A stretch of DNA of 64,000 bases from DATFLL01 sp035267785 (GTDB lineage Bacteria > Pseudomonadota > Gammaproteobacteria > DATFLL01). This document shows, in pieces, positions 9,477 to 17,839 of the stretch. A model generated the notes under the pieces. The model made no database searches and was not told the origin of the DNA. It saw only the letters and a list, made by a program, of their open reading frames with translations. A program made the position numbers and the translations under genes. The stretch lies in assembly GCA_035267785.1 (NCBI GenBank), contig DATFLL010000046.1, positions 1-64,000 on the forward strand, in the 5' to 3' direction. Every line of letters starts with the position of its first letter. The first letter of the stretch is position 1.

Positions 9477-9899
9477 ATGCGGGACAATGGATTCGGCTGG
9501 CAAGGGTTCGGCCTGCGTTTCCTGGCGGCGGTGCTACTCGTTTTCGCCACCTACAACCCGGAAGGCTTTTCCTATTTCCATTGGGCGGTACGCCACCTGC
9601 CTGAGGTCACCGCGCTCAAGGCCTTCGCCGGTGTCGTTCTGTTGATTGGATGGGCCATCTTCGTTCGCGCCTCGCTGCGTTCACTCGGTTTCGTAGGCTT
9701 GAGCCTGGCATTGGCGTTTTTCGCGACCCTCATCTGGCTCGTCGTCGATACGGGCCTTATCCCGGCTCACAGCCTCCGGGCCGTGACGTATATCGTGCAG
9801 GCCGCGCTCGCCGGAGTGCTGACCGCGGGTCTGTCCTGGTCCCACATACGCAGGCGCCTGAGCGGCCAAATAGATGCCGACGACGTCGACCAGCTCTAA
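9477..9899 (+). CDS. Small membrane protein, DUF6524-like
   Basis: 140-residue inner-membrane protein with four hydrophobic segments and a short acidic tail (DADDVDQL). N-terminal FATYNPEGFSYFHW with a following GVVLLIGWAIFVRAS is the pattern I associate with DUF6524 proteins of proteobacteria; function unknown. GGAG precedes the ATG at 8 nt. Upstream of and co-directional with the SpoIIE-type phosphatase (42 bp gap), so probably one transcript. Confidence 0.7.
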   Translation: MRDNGFGWQGFGLRFLAAVLLVFATYNPEGFSYFHWAVRHLPEVTALKAFAGVVLLIGWAIFVRASLRSLGFVGLSLALAFFATLIWLVVDTGLIPAHSLRAVTYIVQAALAGVLTAGLSWSHIRRRLSGQIDADDVDQL

Positions 9900-9941
9900 C
9901 GCACCGGCGGTCGGCCCACTCGGCGGTCCGAGGTAGCGACC

Positions 9942-11975
9942 ATGGCCGGTTCCATCTCGATACGACGCAGCCTGCTCACCAACCTGCTGCTGGTCATCGT
10001 GCTTTTGAGCGGCGCCATCATGGCCGCGACCTTCGTCGCGTCGAACCGTGCGGTCAGAGCGCTGTCCAAATCCATCATCGAGCGCACCATCGACTTGACC
10101 GACAGCCGCCTGCGGCGGTTTTTCGATCCGGTCGTCACGGACCTGGGACTGATGCGCGAGTGGGGCAGGCGCGGGCTGCTCGACATCGATCGGCCGCGCC
10201 CGCTCAACCGACTTCTGGTGCCGCTGATGCGCCGCAACCCTCAGGTTTCCTCGTTGGTCATCGCCGACACCCGCGGTCACGAGTACATGCTGCAGCGCCG
10301 TGACGGGCATTGGTACAGCCGACAGACACGGCGCGACGAGTGGGGCGATCGGACTCGCTGGCTGGAATGGACGGACGCGGACCCAACGCCCAAGGTCAGC
10401 TGGAAGACCCTGGATTACGACCCGCGCCAGCGTCCTTGGTTCAAAGGGGCACTGCAACAGCGCAAGCTCCAAGAGCGCTCGTCGGGATCGGCAAGATCGG
10501 ATACGCGGGTCTTCTGGACCCGCCCGTATACCTTCTATACGACACAACAGCCGGGCCTGACGGCGTCTATCGCCTACGACGCCGATGGGCGCGAACATGT
10601 GGTCGGTTTCGACGTGGCGCTGAGCGACTTGTCGAAGTTTACCGCCGGGCTGAAGGTCAGCCCCAACGGGCGCGTCGTGGTGCTCAGCGACGACGGGCGC
10701 GTGATCGGCCTTCCCAATGAAGCACGTTTCGATACGTCCGCGAAGCGTCGGGCCGCGTTGCTCAAGCAACCTGCCGCACTGGGCATCCCGTTGGCCGCCG
10801 ATGCCGCCCACGCCTTTGCCAACCGCAGCCTGTACGAAACCGGCCCGCTGCGTTTCGTCAGCGGCGATCAGACCTGGTGGGCCGAGGCCCGTCCATTCGA
10901 CCTCGCCGGCAACCGGACCGTGTGGTCGGTGGTACTGGTGCCCGAGTCGGACTTGCTCGGGCGCTTGGTCGAGGTGCGCATTTGGATCGTGCTCATCACG
11001 CTCGGCGTCATCGCGATCGCCGTGGTACGGGCCATCGGCCTGTCGCGCCGCTACAGCCAACCACTGCAGGTTTTGGTTCAGCAAAGCGATCGCATCAGTC
11101 GCCTCAACCTGTACAAGGGCCGACCGGTGGAGTCGAGCGTCACCGAAGTTCGGCAGCTCGCCGAAGCGCACGAGCGCATGCGCGAATCGCTGCAGACGCT
11201 GCTCAAGCTCGAGCGCGACCTTCAGCTGGCGCGCGACATTCAGCAGCGTACCCTGCCGGCGAATTTACCGACGCTGAGCGGTTACGCGCTGGGGACCTGG
11301 AGCGAGCCGGCCGAGGAGACGGGCGGCGATACCTTCGACGTGATCGGTTACTGCACGGACGAGGCCGGTCGACGCCTGTGCAGCGATCGCGCCGAAGCAG
11401 CGGTGCTGCTGCTCGCCGACGCGACCGGCCACGGCATCGGCCCGGCGCTGTCGGCCACTCAAGTGCGCGCCATGCTGCGCATGGCCGTACGAACCGGTGA
11501 GGACCTGCACCACATCGTGCACCATCTGAACGACCAGCTTTGTGCCGATCTGCACGGAGGGCGATTCATTACGGCCTGGCTCGCCACATTGGAACCGGCC
11601 GCGCACACCCTGACCGCCTTCAGCGCCGGTCAGGCCCCCATTCTCCACTATCGTGCCGCCACCGCGAGCTTCGACGAGCTCGGGGCGGACAGTCCGCCGC
11701 TCGGCGTGCTGCCCGAGCTCGACGTACGGGTCGGCCCGCCGCTTGCGCTCGAGCCGGGCGATATCGTCGCGGTGATCTCTGACGGTGTCTACGAGGCGGA
11801 GAGCGACCGCGGCGAGGCGTTCGGCCTGGAACGGGTCAAGTCGATTATCGCCGAACATCACGCTGAATCGCCTCAGGCGCTGGTCGACCGACTGCGCTCG
11901 GCATTGGCCAACTTCACCGACGGCCGCGCCGCGGGCGACGACCGCACCGCCCTGCTTATCCAGCGCAGTGCCTGA
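9942..11975 (+). CDS. Membrane-anchored PP2C/SpoIIE-type serine phosphatase with Cache-like sensor
   Basis: Predicted two-TM signalling phosphatase, 677 residues. TM1 is at about 10-33; a periplasmic Cache-like sensor spans 35-340 (DPRQRPWFKGAL is a typical dCache signature); TM2 is at about 343-365, followed by a HAMP-like linker (RYSQPLQVLVQQSDRI). The C-terminal SpoIIE/RsbU phosphatase has the Mn-binding motifs GGDTFDVI and ADATGHGIGPAL plus the late SDGVYEA. Such proteins usually dephosphorylate an anti-sigma antagonist in a partner-switch. No anti-sigma factor or antagonist gene lies next to it, so its partner is elsewhere. SD is GAGG at 8 nt. Confidence 0.9.
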   Translation: MAGSISIRRSLLTNLLLVIVLLSGAIMAATFVASNRAVRALSKSIIERTIDLTDSRLRRFFDPVVTDLGLMREWGRRGLLDIDRPRPLNRLLVPLMRRNPQVSSLVIADTRGHEYMLQRRDGHWYSRQTRRDEWGDRTRWLEWTDADPTPKVSWKTLDYDPRQRPWFKGALQQRKLQERSSGSARSDTRVFWTRPYTFYTTQQPGLTASIAYDADGREHVVGFDVALSDLSKFTAGLKVSPNGRVVVLSDDGRVIGLPNEARFDTSAKRRAALLKQPAALGIPLAADAAHAFANRSLYETGPLRFVSGDQTWWAEARPFDLAGNRTVWSVVLVPESDLLGRLVEVRIWIVLITLGVIAIAVVRAIGLSRRYSQPLQVLVQQSDRISRLNLYKGRPVESSVTEVRQLAEAHERMRESLQTLLKLERDLQLARDIQQRTLPANLPTLSGYALGTWSEPAEETGGDTFDVIGYCTDEAGRRLCSDRAEAAVLLLADATGHGIGPALSATQVRAMLRMAVRTGEDLHHIVHHLNDQLCADLHGGRFITAWLATLEPAAHTLTAFSAGQAPILHYRAATASFDELGADSPPLGVLPELDVRVGPPLALEPGDIVAVISDGVYEAESDRGEAFGLERVKSIIAEHHAESPQALVDRLRSALANFTDGRAAGDDRTALLIQRSA

Positions 11976-12067
11976 TTGGCCGCGCAGGTCGGGATTGGCA
12001 GGCACAAGGCGATCCGCCCGGCCCTGCTCGTCGGTCGGGGCCGGCGCCACCAGGCGAGATTGGTGTG

Positions 12068-12337
12068 TTACCAGCGGTTGCGCTGAGGACGCGGCGAGCG
12101 CGGTTGCGCCTCGTTGATGCGCAGTGAACGTCCGCCGAGCTCTTTACCGTTGAGTTCCTGGATGGCGGTGGCCGCGTCGGAATCGCCCATCTCGACGAAC
12201 CCAAAACCGCGCGGGCGTCCGGTCTCCCGATCGGAGATCAGCTTGACGGAATGCACGGCACCGTATTGGCCGAACAGGTCACGCACCTCGTCCTCTGAGG
12301 CAGTGAACGGCAGATTTCCTACATAGATTGACTTCAT
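12068..12337 (-). CDS. Small RRM-domain RNA-binding protein (paralogue)
   Basis: 89 residues, near-identical in its first 60 positions to the RRM protein at 2871-3137, with the same RNP2 (IYVGNL) and RNP1 (RGFGFVEM) and an Arg/Pro basic tail. The ATG at 12337 is chosen by alignment to the paralogue; the frame runs back to 12571 but the extension has no family counterpart. Likely RNA chaperone or post-transcriptional regulator. Preceded by a gene-free stretch of about 350 bp. Confidence 0.9.
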   Translation of the reverse strand: MKSIYVGNLPFTASEDEVRDLFGQYGAVHSVKLISDRETGRPRGFGFVEMGDSDAATAIQELNGKELGGRSLRINEAQPRSPRPQRNRW

Positions 12338-12691
12338 GATTGCGACTCGCTTTTCACCAAACGGTCCGCACGGGAACCGTGTCTTGACGCTCGACAGGTG
12401 CCTTGGATTGGTTCGAACGAAAGACGCGCGCGAAACGCCCCACCGGCACTTTCCCCAACGGCCATTCGCCTTCCCTTGATACCGACATCGTCGCGACCGA
12501 GAGGCTGGTTTCCTGAGGCCCGCATCGAACACCGGGCGCACTGCCAACCAAAGCGCGTTTGGCCAAATCAAAAATTAGCCTACCCCAACTTTTGCGACGT
12601 TTACAATCGCCGAGTCCGTGACAATGTTCGCATCGAACGCGGCGTCCGGTTTCGTTCGATGCAATTAGCAAGCCATGGAGAACGCCTGTCG
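12338..12691. other. Long leader/promoter region of the second RRM gene
   Basis: 354 bp without a supported gene, upstream of the RRM gene and downstream of the SRAP gene (both leftward). AT-rich islands around 12568-12615 are the best promoter candidates on the minus strand, implying a leader of 200 nt or more. I could not fix a -35/-10 pair. Long leaders are common for cold-regulated RNA chaperones, which is inference here. Confidence 0.35.
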
Positions 12692-13387
12692 TCAACCTGG
12701 TGAGGGCATTTCCCTCGGCGGTTGCGGCGCGATCAATTCGGGTGCATCCCGGCGCGGATTATTGACGGCGGTGGAGACCGGACGGGCGATCAAGGTCTCG
12801 CAGTCACCGTCGCCGAGCAGGGCCAACAGGGCGCGCGCGTCGCGGCGCGCGGGATCGAGCCAGCGTCCGTAATGCTGGGGATAGACGATCAAGGGCATAC
12901 GATGGTGGATCGCCGTGAGCGAGGCGTTGGCCGTCGTGGTAACGATGGTGCAAGACTCGAGCATCTGCCCCTCGGCCCCGCGCCAACGCTCCCACAGACC
13001 GGCGAAGCCGAAGGGGCGTCCGTCGGCGCGCGTAACCCAGTAGGGCTGTTTGCGACCGGCAAGGCGCCGCCATTCGTAAAACCCGTCGGCCGGGATCAGG
13101 CAGCGGCGGCGGCGCAGGGCGTCGCGAAACGACGGCTTGGTGGCGAGCGTCTCGGCACGGGCATTGATGAGGCGCCGACCGATTGCCGGATCCTTTGCCC
13201 ACGTGGGGACCAGCCCCCACTGCAACGAATCAAGACGGCGTACGCCGTCATCGGCACATCGCACGACCGCCACCGCCTGACCGGGGGCGATGTTGTAGCG
13301 CGGCGTCAGGGTCGCCGGCGTGTGCGGCAGATCGAACTGCGCGGCGACAATCTCGACCGCCGCCGCCAGGGTATAGCGTCCGCACAT
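12692..13387 (-). CDS. yedK: SOS response-associated peptidase, SRAP/YedK (HMCES) family
   Basis: Protects abasic sites in single-stranded DNA by forming a covalent thiazolidine DNA-protein crosslink through Cys2. 231 residues. The invariant N-terminal MCGRYTL with catalytic Cys2 is present, as are INARAETL (active-site Asn), PADGFYEWR (catalytic Glu) and IHHRMPLIV (active-site His). All key residues are intact. Start is fixed because Cys2 must be exposed after Met removal. Confidence 0.95.
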   Translation of the reverse strand: MCGRYTLAAAVEIVAAQFDLPHTPATLTPRYNIAPGQAVAVVRCADDGVRRLDSLQWGLVPTWAKDPAIGRRLINARAETLATKPSFRDALRRRRCLIPADGFYEWRRLAGRKQPYWVTRADGRPFGFAGLWERWRGAEGQMLESCTIVTTTANASLTAIHHRMPLIVYPQHYGRWLDPARRDARALLALLGDGDCETLIARPVSTAVNNPRRDAPELIAPQPPREMPSPG

Positions 13388-13452
13388 CGATCGGCGCGCT
13401 CAGTCCCGACGAACCGCGGGGTTGGGGCGCGCCCGGTGCTTGGCGCACAGGA

Positions 13453-13938
13453 TCACTGCGCCGAGCCGGAAACGGGATCGGCGCCGAGCTCCAGTATGAG
13501 GCGGGCCAGGCGTCGAGCCTGGACGCGCGTCGCGAGCCCCGGCGGCATGCGCCCCACGCCCTCGGCGATCCGGTCGCTCAGCCGCGTCGCGGCGTCGGGG
13601 GCGGCGCCTGCGGAACGGGCCATTGCGCGAAACGACGGACCGAAGCGTTGGGCGTCGACCGCATGACAACGCAGGCAGGACAGGCGTTGGTCGGATATGT
13701 AATGCAGCAGCGCCTGCTCCGCGCCCTGTGGCTCCCGGGCGGAGGAGCCGGCGGTACTGTCGGGCGCACGCGCCGAGCCCTCTCCGCCCATCGCCCCGCC
13801 CATCATTCCGCGCCCCATCATTCCGGCGAGGCGCGTCGGCGCCGGCCGCTGGCCCGCGCGGGCCGCGCATCCCAACAGCGCCCCGACACCGATGATGACC
13901 GAGACCATAAACGCCCAGCGAAATGACATTCGTCCCAT
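13453..13938 (-). CDS. Lipoprotein mono-heme c-type cytochrome with Met/Gly-rich linker
   Basis: 161 residues. The N-terminus has a hydrophobic signal and lipobox LLGC (Cys24), so it is probably anchored to the outer leaflet of a membrane facing the periplasm. Residues 40-52 are a Met/Gly-rich stretch (GMMGRGMMGGAMGG). The heme motif CLRCH lies at 88-92 and GRMPPGL gives a likely distal Met ligand, so the C-terminal 85 residues form a small class I cytochrome. Electron partner unknown. ATG 13929 (MSFRW) is an alternative start. Leftward, between the SRAP and gshA genes. Confidence 0.75.
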   Translation of the reverse strand: MGRMSFRWAFMVSVIIGVGALLGCAARAGQRPAPTRLAGMMGRGMMGGAMGGEGSARAPDSTAGSSAREPQGAEQALLHYISDQRLSCLRCHAVDAQRFGPSFRAMARSAGAAPDAATRLSDRIAEGVGRMPPGLATRVQARRLARLILELGADPVSGSAQ

Positions 13939-14032
13939 GACGCGACTACCTCTTCAACACCCCGGCGGGGTCTTTATACAAGCATAGCGCGACGGATGCG
14001 GATGCGCCGATGACCGAACGCGCCGGCGCGGC

Positions 14033-15631
14033 TCAGGAGGTCGAAGCCGGCTCGTGCAGCCCTTGCGCGAAGTATTGCTCGAGGTACTCGGAAAAACCGA
14101 TACGGTCTGCAGCCTCGATTTCCCGCTGACGCTGCAGCGAGTGCTCGGCCGCACCGCTCAGGAAGGCCTCGCGCTCCGGATCCAGGGCGGAGGTCTCGAA
14201 GTAGCGGTGGTGCTTTTGCGACATGCGCTGGGCGAAATGATAGAAACCCTCGCGGTTTTCCCGCATCTCGGTAAGCATGCGTGCCGACGGGGTCAGGGCC
14301 GGGTCCTCCAGCGCGGCGCGCTGGCGGCGCAAGCTGGCGCTGTAGGGGCGCTCGCGCGACTCGCCATCGAGCGCCTCGCATACCCCGGCCATGGCATCGA
14401 GAAGCTCGAGCCCCCACTCGCGCAGACGAAGCATCTGGCCGCCGCGCTCCAACTGGAGCTGGGGATCGCGGCCGCGGTGCGCCGCCTGGTTCTGGTTGCG
14501 GTCGATCGCAAGCGCCTCCTCGTGCGAAATCCGCGGACTGTCCTGCAGCAGGCAGAACACCATCAGCGCCTCGAGGAAATACAGCTGGTCCTCGCTGATG
14601 CCCAGGGGGTCGAAGGCGTTGACGTCCAGCGAACGCAGCTCGACATAGCGTATACCGCGGCGTTTCAACGCCAGGGTCGGTTTTTCGTTGTCCTCGAGCA
14701 CCTGTTTGGGACGTACGGTACTGTAGTACTCGTTTTCGATTTGAAGCATATTGGCGTTGAGCTGGCGATACTCGCCGTCGACGAACACGCCGATGCGCTC
14801 GTACTCGGGGCTCGGCGTCTCGATCGCGCAGGTCAGGCTCTCGACGTAGCTGTCCAGGCTGTCATAACAGGCCTTGATGCCGATCTCGCCTTCGCGGTTG
14901 TTCTGATAACCGATGTCGCCCATGCGCAGGGAGGTGGCGAACGGTTCGTAGAATGTGTTGGCGTCGAACTCGGGCAGGTGGGTGCGCAGGCCCTCGAGGA
15001 AGGACTTGCACACGGCGGGGGACACACCGAACAAATAGGGCACCAGCCAGCCATAGCGCTGCAGGTTGCGCACCATCCCCATATAGGCGCGGTCGGTGAA
15101 TTCGCGCAGGGATCCCTCACCGCCTTCGAGCGCGTGATAAGCGACCCAAAATTCGTCCGACAGCGAATAGTTGAAATGCACCCCGGCGATGACCTGCATC
15201 ATCCGACCGTAGCGATAGCCCAATCCGCGGCGGTAAACGGTTTTCATCATTCCGATGTTCGAGCTGCCGTATTGGGCGATGGGGATGCTCGACTCGCCCG
15301 CGAGCACACAGGGCATGCTCGTGGCCCACAACAACTCCTCGTCCAGCCGGTCGTAGACGAACTTGTGCAGGTCATGGAGAAAGCGCAGCGCCTCGCGCGG
15401 ATCGGATGAGGGAGGCGTAATGAACTCGAGCAGCGCTTCGGAGTAGTCGGTGGTGAGGTATGGATTGGTCAGCGCCGAACCCAGCGCAGCCGGGTGAGGC
15501 GTTTGCGCAATGCCCCCCGTACTGGCAACCCGCAGACTCTCCTTCTCCAGGCCGATGTTGCTGTCGTGCAGTAGACCGGCCTGACCGGCGTCAATCAGCC
15601 GCGCCAGGCGCTGTTCGGCGGTGTGATACAA
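14033..15631 (-). CDS. gshA: Glutamate-cysteine ligase
   Basis: ATP-dependent first step of glutathione synthesis (Glu + Cys to gamma-glutamylcysteine), cytosolic, 532 residues, the usual length for the gammaproteobacterial GshA class. GLEKESLRV, ALGSALTNPYLTTDYSEALLEFIT and GSSNIGMMKTVYRRGLGYRYGR are family landmarks. The only start fitting the family N-terminus is a TTG at 15631 (Tyr-His-Thr-Ala-Glu follows), a rare start codon with weak SD, which would limit expression. No glutathione synthetase is nearby. Confidence 0.93.
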   Translation of the reverse strand: MYHTAEQRLARLIDAGQAGLLHDSNIGLEKESLRVASTGGIAQTPHPAALGSALTNPYLTTDYSEALLEFITPPSSDPREALRFLHDLHKFVYDRLDEELLWATSMPCVLAGESSIPIAQYGSSNIGMMKTVYRRGLGYRYGRMMQVIAGVHFNYSLSDEFWVAYHALEGGEGSLREFTDRAYMGMVRNLQRYGWLVPYLFGVSPAVCKSFLEGLRTHLPEFDANTFYEPFATSLRMGDIGYQNNREGEIGIKACYDSLDSYVESLTCAIETPSPEYERIGVFVDGEYRQLNANMLQIENEYYSTVRPKQVLEDNEKPTLALKRRGIRYVELRSLDVNAFDPLGISEDQLYFLEALMVFCLLQDSPRISHEEALAIDRNQNQAAHRGRDPQLQLERGGQMLRLREWGLELLDAMAGVCEALDGESRERPYSASLRRQRAALEDPALTPSARMLTEMRENREGFYHFAQRMSQKHHRYFETSALDPEREAFLSGAAEHSLQRQREIEAADRIGFSEYLEQYFAQGLHEPASTS

Positions 15632-15893
15632 GATGGTGGTTTCCCGGATCGGATGGGCGACAGGATGCGTAGTTTACTGCATGCGGGCGGGTGACACCAC
15701 GACCCGGCCCGGGGGCGCGGCCAAAGACACTGTCTTGACGAAAAACTGAGGGACGCGCGGGCATAAGAAAGGCCGAAGCGGGGCCGCGCAGCGGCACCGG
15801 TTCGGCCAAATACCCACTATACCAACGAGGTCACCCTTACTTCGCCACGGCAACTCTTCTCTCAACGGGAATCGGCGCAAGGAATGCGCCGGA

Positions 15894-16073
15894 TCAGCCA
15901 GCCCCGGTCACGACCTTACCGCCGCGTACAAGCCGGTCGAGCTGGGCGCGGCGCCGGCTGAGACAGTGGCGCAGCAAATAGCAGGCCCAGCGCGATTCCC
16001 TATCGTCCGGCGCCCCGGCCAGCAAAGCCTCCAACTCGGCTATCTCGCGGCGCAGCCCCTGCGGTGAAGTCAT
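15894..16073 (-). CDS. 59-residue basic alpha-helical protein (small paralogue family)
   Basis: Small open frame with ATG at 16073, weak AGGGA SD. The product begins MTSPQGLRREIAELEALL and contains DRESRWACYLLRHCLSRRRAQL, mostly helical with heptad-like hydrophobics. It shares the pattern IAELEAL...D.E.RWA...R....RRR..L with the 63-residue protein at 25650-25841, which argues that both are real and related. No known family recognised. Lies in an otherwise empty 600 bp region between gshA and the TlpA-like gene. Confidence 0.55.
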   Translation of the reverse strand: MTSPQGLRREIAELEALLAGAPDDRESRWACYLLRHCLSRRRAQLDRLVRGGKVVTGAG

Positions 16074-16233
16074 AAAGACGTCCCTGTCGTCCCTGTGTAC
16101 TTCGCCCCCCTATATTCCAAGATGGCATGCTCCCTGTTCACGCCTTTGAGCATAGCCACCCGCGGCGGCGCCGGGCATAGGACAACGCCTCGAATTCGTG
16201 TAGGAAATTACTGACACGAGGTGCCCGCAGCGC

Positions 16234-16815
16234 TCAGTGCGCCATGGCCAACCCGCCTCCGGGGCCGCCGCCAGGCGCCCGGGCCCGATCGGGCGCCGTT
16301 TTCGAATGGGAGCGGATGTACTGTTCGATCAGCTTGACCGGCACGGCACCGACCTGCTGGACCCGCAGCTCGCCGCTGGGGTCGTAGATAAGGAAGGTCG
16401 GCGTGCCGAACCAGGGCCGACCCGTGAGCTCACCGAACAGCTCGGCCACCGCCTCGGGTTCGCCGATCAGGCTGGGGAACGTGACATGGTGGCGCCGAAT
16501 GAACGCCTCGGCGTCGGCTCTGCCGGCCCAGCCGTCCATGCTGATGCCCAGCACACTGGCGTCCTGGTCGCGGTGCGTGTTGTAGAAGTCGACGTAGCTG
16601 TGAGCCTCGGTATTGCAGACGCCGCAATCGGACGCCCAAATCATCACCACCAGCCATTTTCCGTGACCGGTGTAGTCGGCGATCGTGCGCGGCTGACCGT
16701 TGAGATCGCGCAGTCCGGGCGCGGCTGCGGCGGGTGCGGCGAGGGCTGCAGCCAGCAGGGCGGCGCAGCTCAGCAAGACGGCCGGCGAGCGGGTAAGGCG
16801 GTGAACAATGGGCAT
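16234..16815 (-). CDS. Periplasmic thioredoxin-like protein (TlpA/ResA family)
   Basis: 193 residues: signal peptide (1 to ~32, cleavage near AAAAP), then a thioredoxin/AhpC-TSA fold. The active site is CGVC (Cys64, Cys67) in MIWASDCGVCNTE, and the cis-Pro loop is GTPTFLI. A thiol-disulfide role in the periplasm follows from family knowledge; the partner is not given by context. Start ATG 16815 with GAGG SD. Tail is Gly/Pro-rich. Confidence 0.85.
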   Translation of the reverse strand: MPIVHRLTRSPAVLLSCAALLAAALAAPAAAAPGLRDLNGQPRTIADYTGHGKWLVVMIWASDCGVCNTEAHSYVDFYNTHRDQDASVLGISMDGWAGRADAEAFIRRHHVTFPSLIGEPEAVAELFGELTGRPWFGTPTFLIYDPSGELRVQQVGAVPVKLIEQYIRSHSKTAPDRARAPGGGPGGGLAMAH

Positions 16816-16919
16816 GGCGGTTTCCTCGCGGGGTGCGAATTGACGGGATATTAATCTTTGGACCGGAAAAAGTCCTCACTGTTGCAGCCGCGCCGGCGGC
16901 GCCGGGACGTCCCCCGGCA

Positions 16920-16961
16920 TTGATCCATGTCAATGCGCGCCGGCGGCGCGCACGGCATTAT
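16920..16961 (+). promoter_or_regulatory. FNR/CRP-type class II promoter (box plus -10)
   Basis: TTGATCCATGTCAA at 16920-16933 matches the FNR/ANR consensus TTGAT-N4-ATCAA with one mismatch. CATTAT at 16956-16961 lies exactly where a -10 should be if the box is centred at -41.5 (predicted +1 at 16968). The opposite strand has no -10 at the matching place, so the promoter points right, towards the sRNA candidate and away from the TlpA-like gene. Confidence 0.55.
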
Positions 16962-16967
16962 TTCCCC

Positions 16968-17037
16968 CACATCCTCCTTATTGTGTTTCTTGGTGTGATT
17001 GTCTTTCCACCCGCCGTCCCCTGGCGGGTGTTTTTTT
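16968..17037 (+). ncRNA. Candidate FNR-regulated small RNA (~70 nt)
   Basis: Predicted transcript from the class II FNR-type promoter to the intrinsic terminator, on the plus strand between two leftward genes, with no open frame. Its 5' part is single-stranded and pyrimidine-rich and contains ATCCTCCTT (16971-16979), complementary to a Shine-Dalgarno sequence. That is a common seed type in sRNAs that block translation. The 3' third is the terminator hairpin with seven T. It resembles FnrS-like anaerobic sRNAs in architecture only, not in sequence. No experimental or database support available here. Confidence 0.45.
17008..17037 (+). terminator. Intrinsic terminator (8-bp stem, T7)
   Basis: CACCCGCC (17008-17015) pairs perfectly with GGCGGGTG (17023-17030) around a 7-nt loop and is followed by seven T at 17031-17037. 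The T tract is on the plus strand, so it ends a rightward transcript; both neighbouring protein genes run leftward. It slightly overlaps the stop codon of the lipoprotein gene at 17036. Confidence 0.8.
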
Positions 17038-17581
17038 ATAGCGAGTCCAAAATCCGCTGGCGAACCTGTCGATATTCCCGGTCGGTAACCAAACCCTGGT
17101 CGTGCAGGCGGCGCAGGCGCTGCAGGCGCCGGGCGGTCGAGTCCGCCGAGCCCCCCGGGGGCGGGGATGCGCGAGTGCCGGTATCCGCCGGTGCGGATGT
17201 GCCGGCGGCGCCGGGCTTGCAGTCCAGGCTGACGTGAATCGGCTTTGACAGGACGGGGTCGCTGACCGGCATCTGCACGGGACGGCAACCGGCCTTGCGC
17301 AGGGTCAACGTGCCGCTGACGCGATATTCCATGTTGCGCCAGTGCGGGGGAAACGCATCGTCGCGAACCACCGTGAGCGGCGTCACGCCAAGCCTGCGCC
17401 CATCGGCCAGGGCCGTCGCGCCCGGGGGCGTGGTGTCGATGGTGACCGTGGCGCCGCCCCCGCCCGGCGTGCCGGCACAGCCGCCGCTCAGGGTGAGCGT
17501 CCCCAACAAAGCCGCACCCAACCCGATCCGAACGGCGCGTGCCCGGCCCAATCCGCTAGCTCGAAATGTGTCGTTACCCAT
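17036..17581 (-). CDS. Lipoprotein with PEGA-like domain and C-terminal SHOCT motif
   Basis: 181 residues from ATG 17581 (SD AGGGGG). Signal with lipobox LSGGC near residue 35. The middle region VTIDTTPPGATALADGRRLGVTPLTV is a PEGA-type repeat (surface/beta-sandwich). A Gly/Pro/Ser linker leads to a C-terminal SHOCT motif (LRRLHDQGLVTDREYRQVRQRIL). Probably a periplasm-facing lipoprotein of unknown role. A longer frame to 17725 exists but the lipobox is best placed from 17581 (or 17602). Confidence 0.7.
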   Translation of the reverse strand: MGNDTFRASGLGRARAVRIGLGAALLGTLTLSGGCAGTPGGGGATVTIDTTPPGATALADGRRLGVTPLTVVRDDAFPPHWRNMEYRVSGTLTLRKAGCRPVQMPVSDPVLSKPIHVSLDCKPGAAGTSAPADTGTRASPPPGGSADSTARRLQRLRRLHDQGLVTDREYRQVRQRILDSL

Positions 17582-17839
17582 GGCGTGCCCCCTGTATGCC
17601 ATTGCCGCGCCCGCTTGGCGCCGAGGTCGGCTAACATAACAAAAGCGCCGCCATATAACCCACTGGCGATGCCGCTCGGCAGTGCAACTGAGCGATGGGA
17701 GTGACAGGCGCGGGCAGGACGGCAACGAGCGCGACCGAGCCTTTCGGCGCCCGGGCGCGGAGCGACTGCCGCGAGGGGCGGGGGACCGAGGGGAGCCGCC
17801 AGCCCGATCGCGCGGCCCGGGCCGATGAGTACGCGCGCC

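Noticed and set aside
15674..15880. 68-codon minus-strand frame before gshA's upstream region
   Set aside because: Composition unlike neighbours, no SD, and no similarity to the small paralogue family; it looks like random open frame.
16920..16933. FNR box as regulator of the leftward TlpA-like gene
   Set aside because: At the -41.5 position for a leftward promoter (16892-16897) there is only GC-rich sequence and no -10; the rightward fit is exact.
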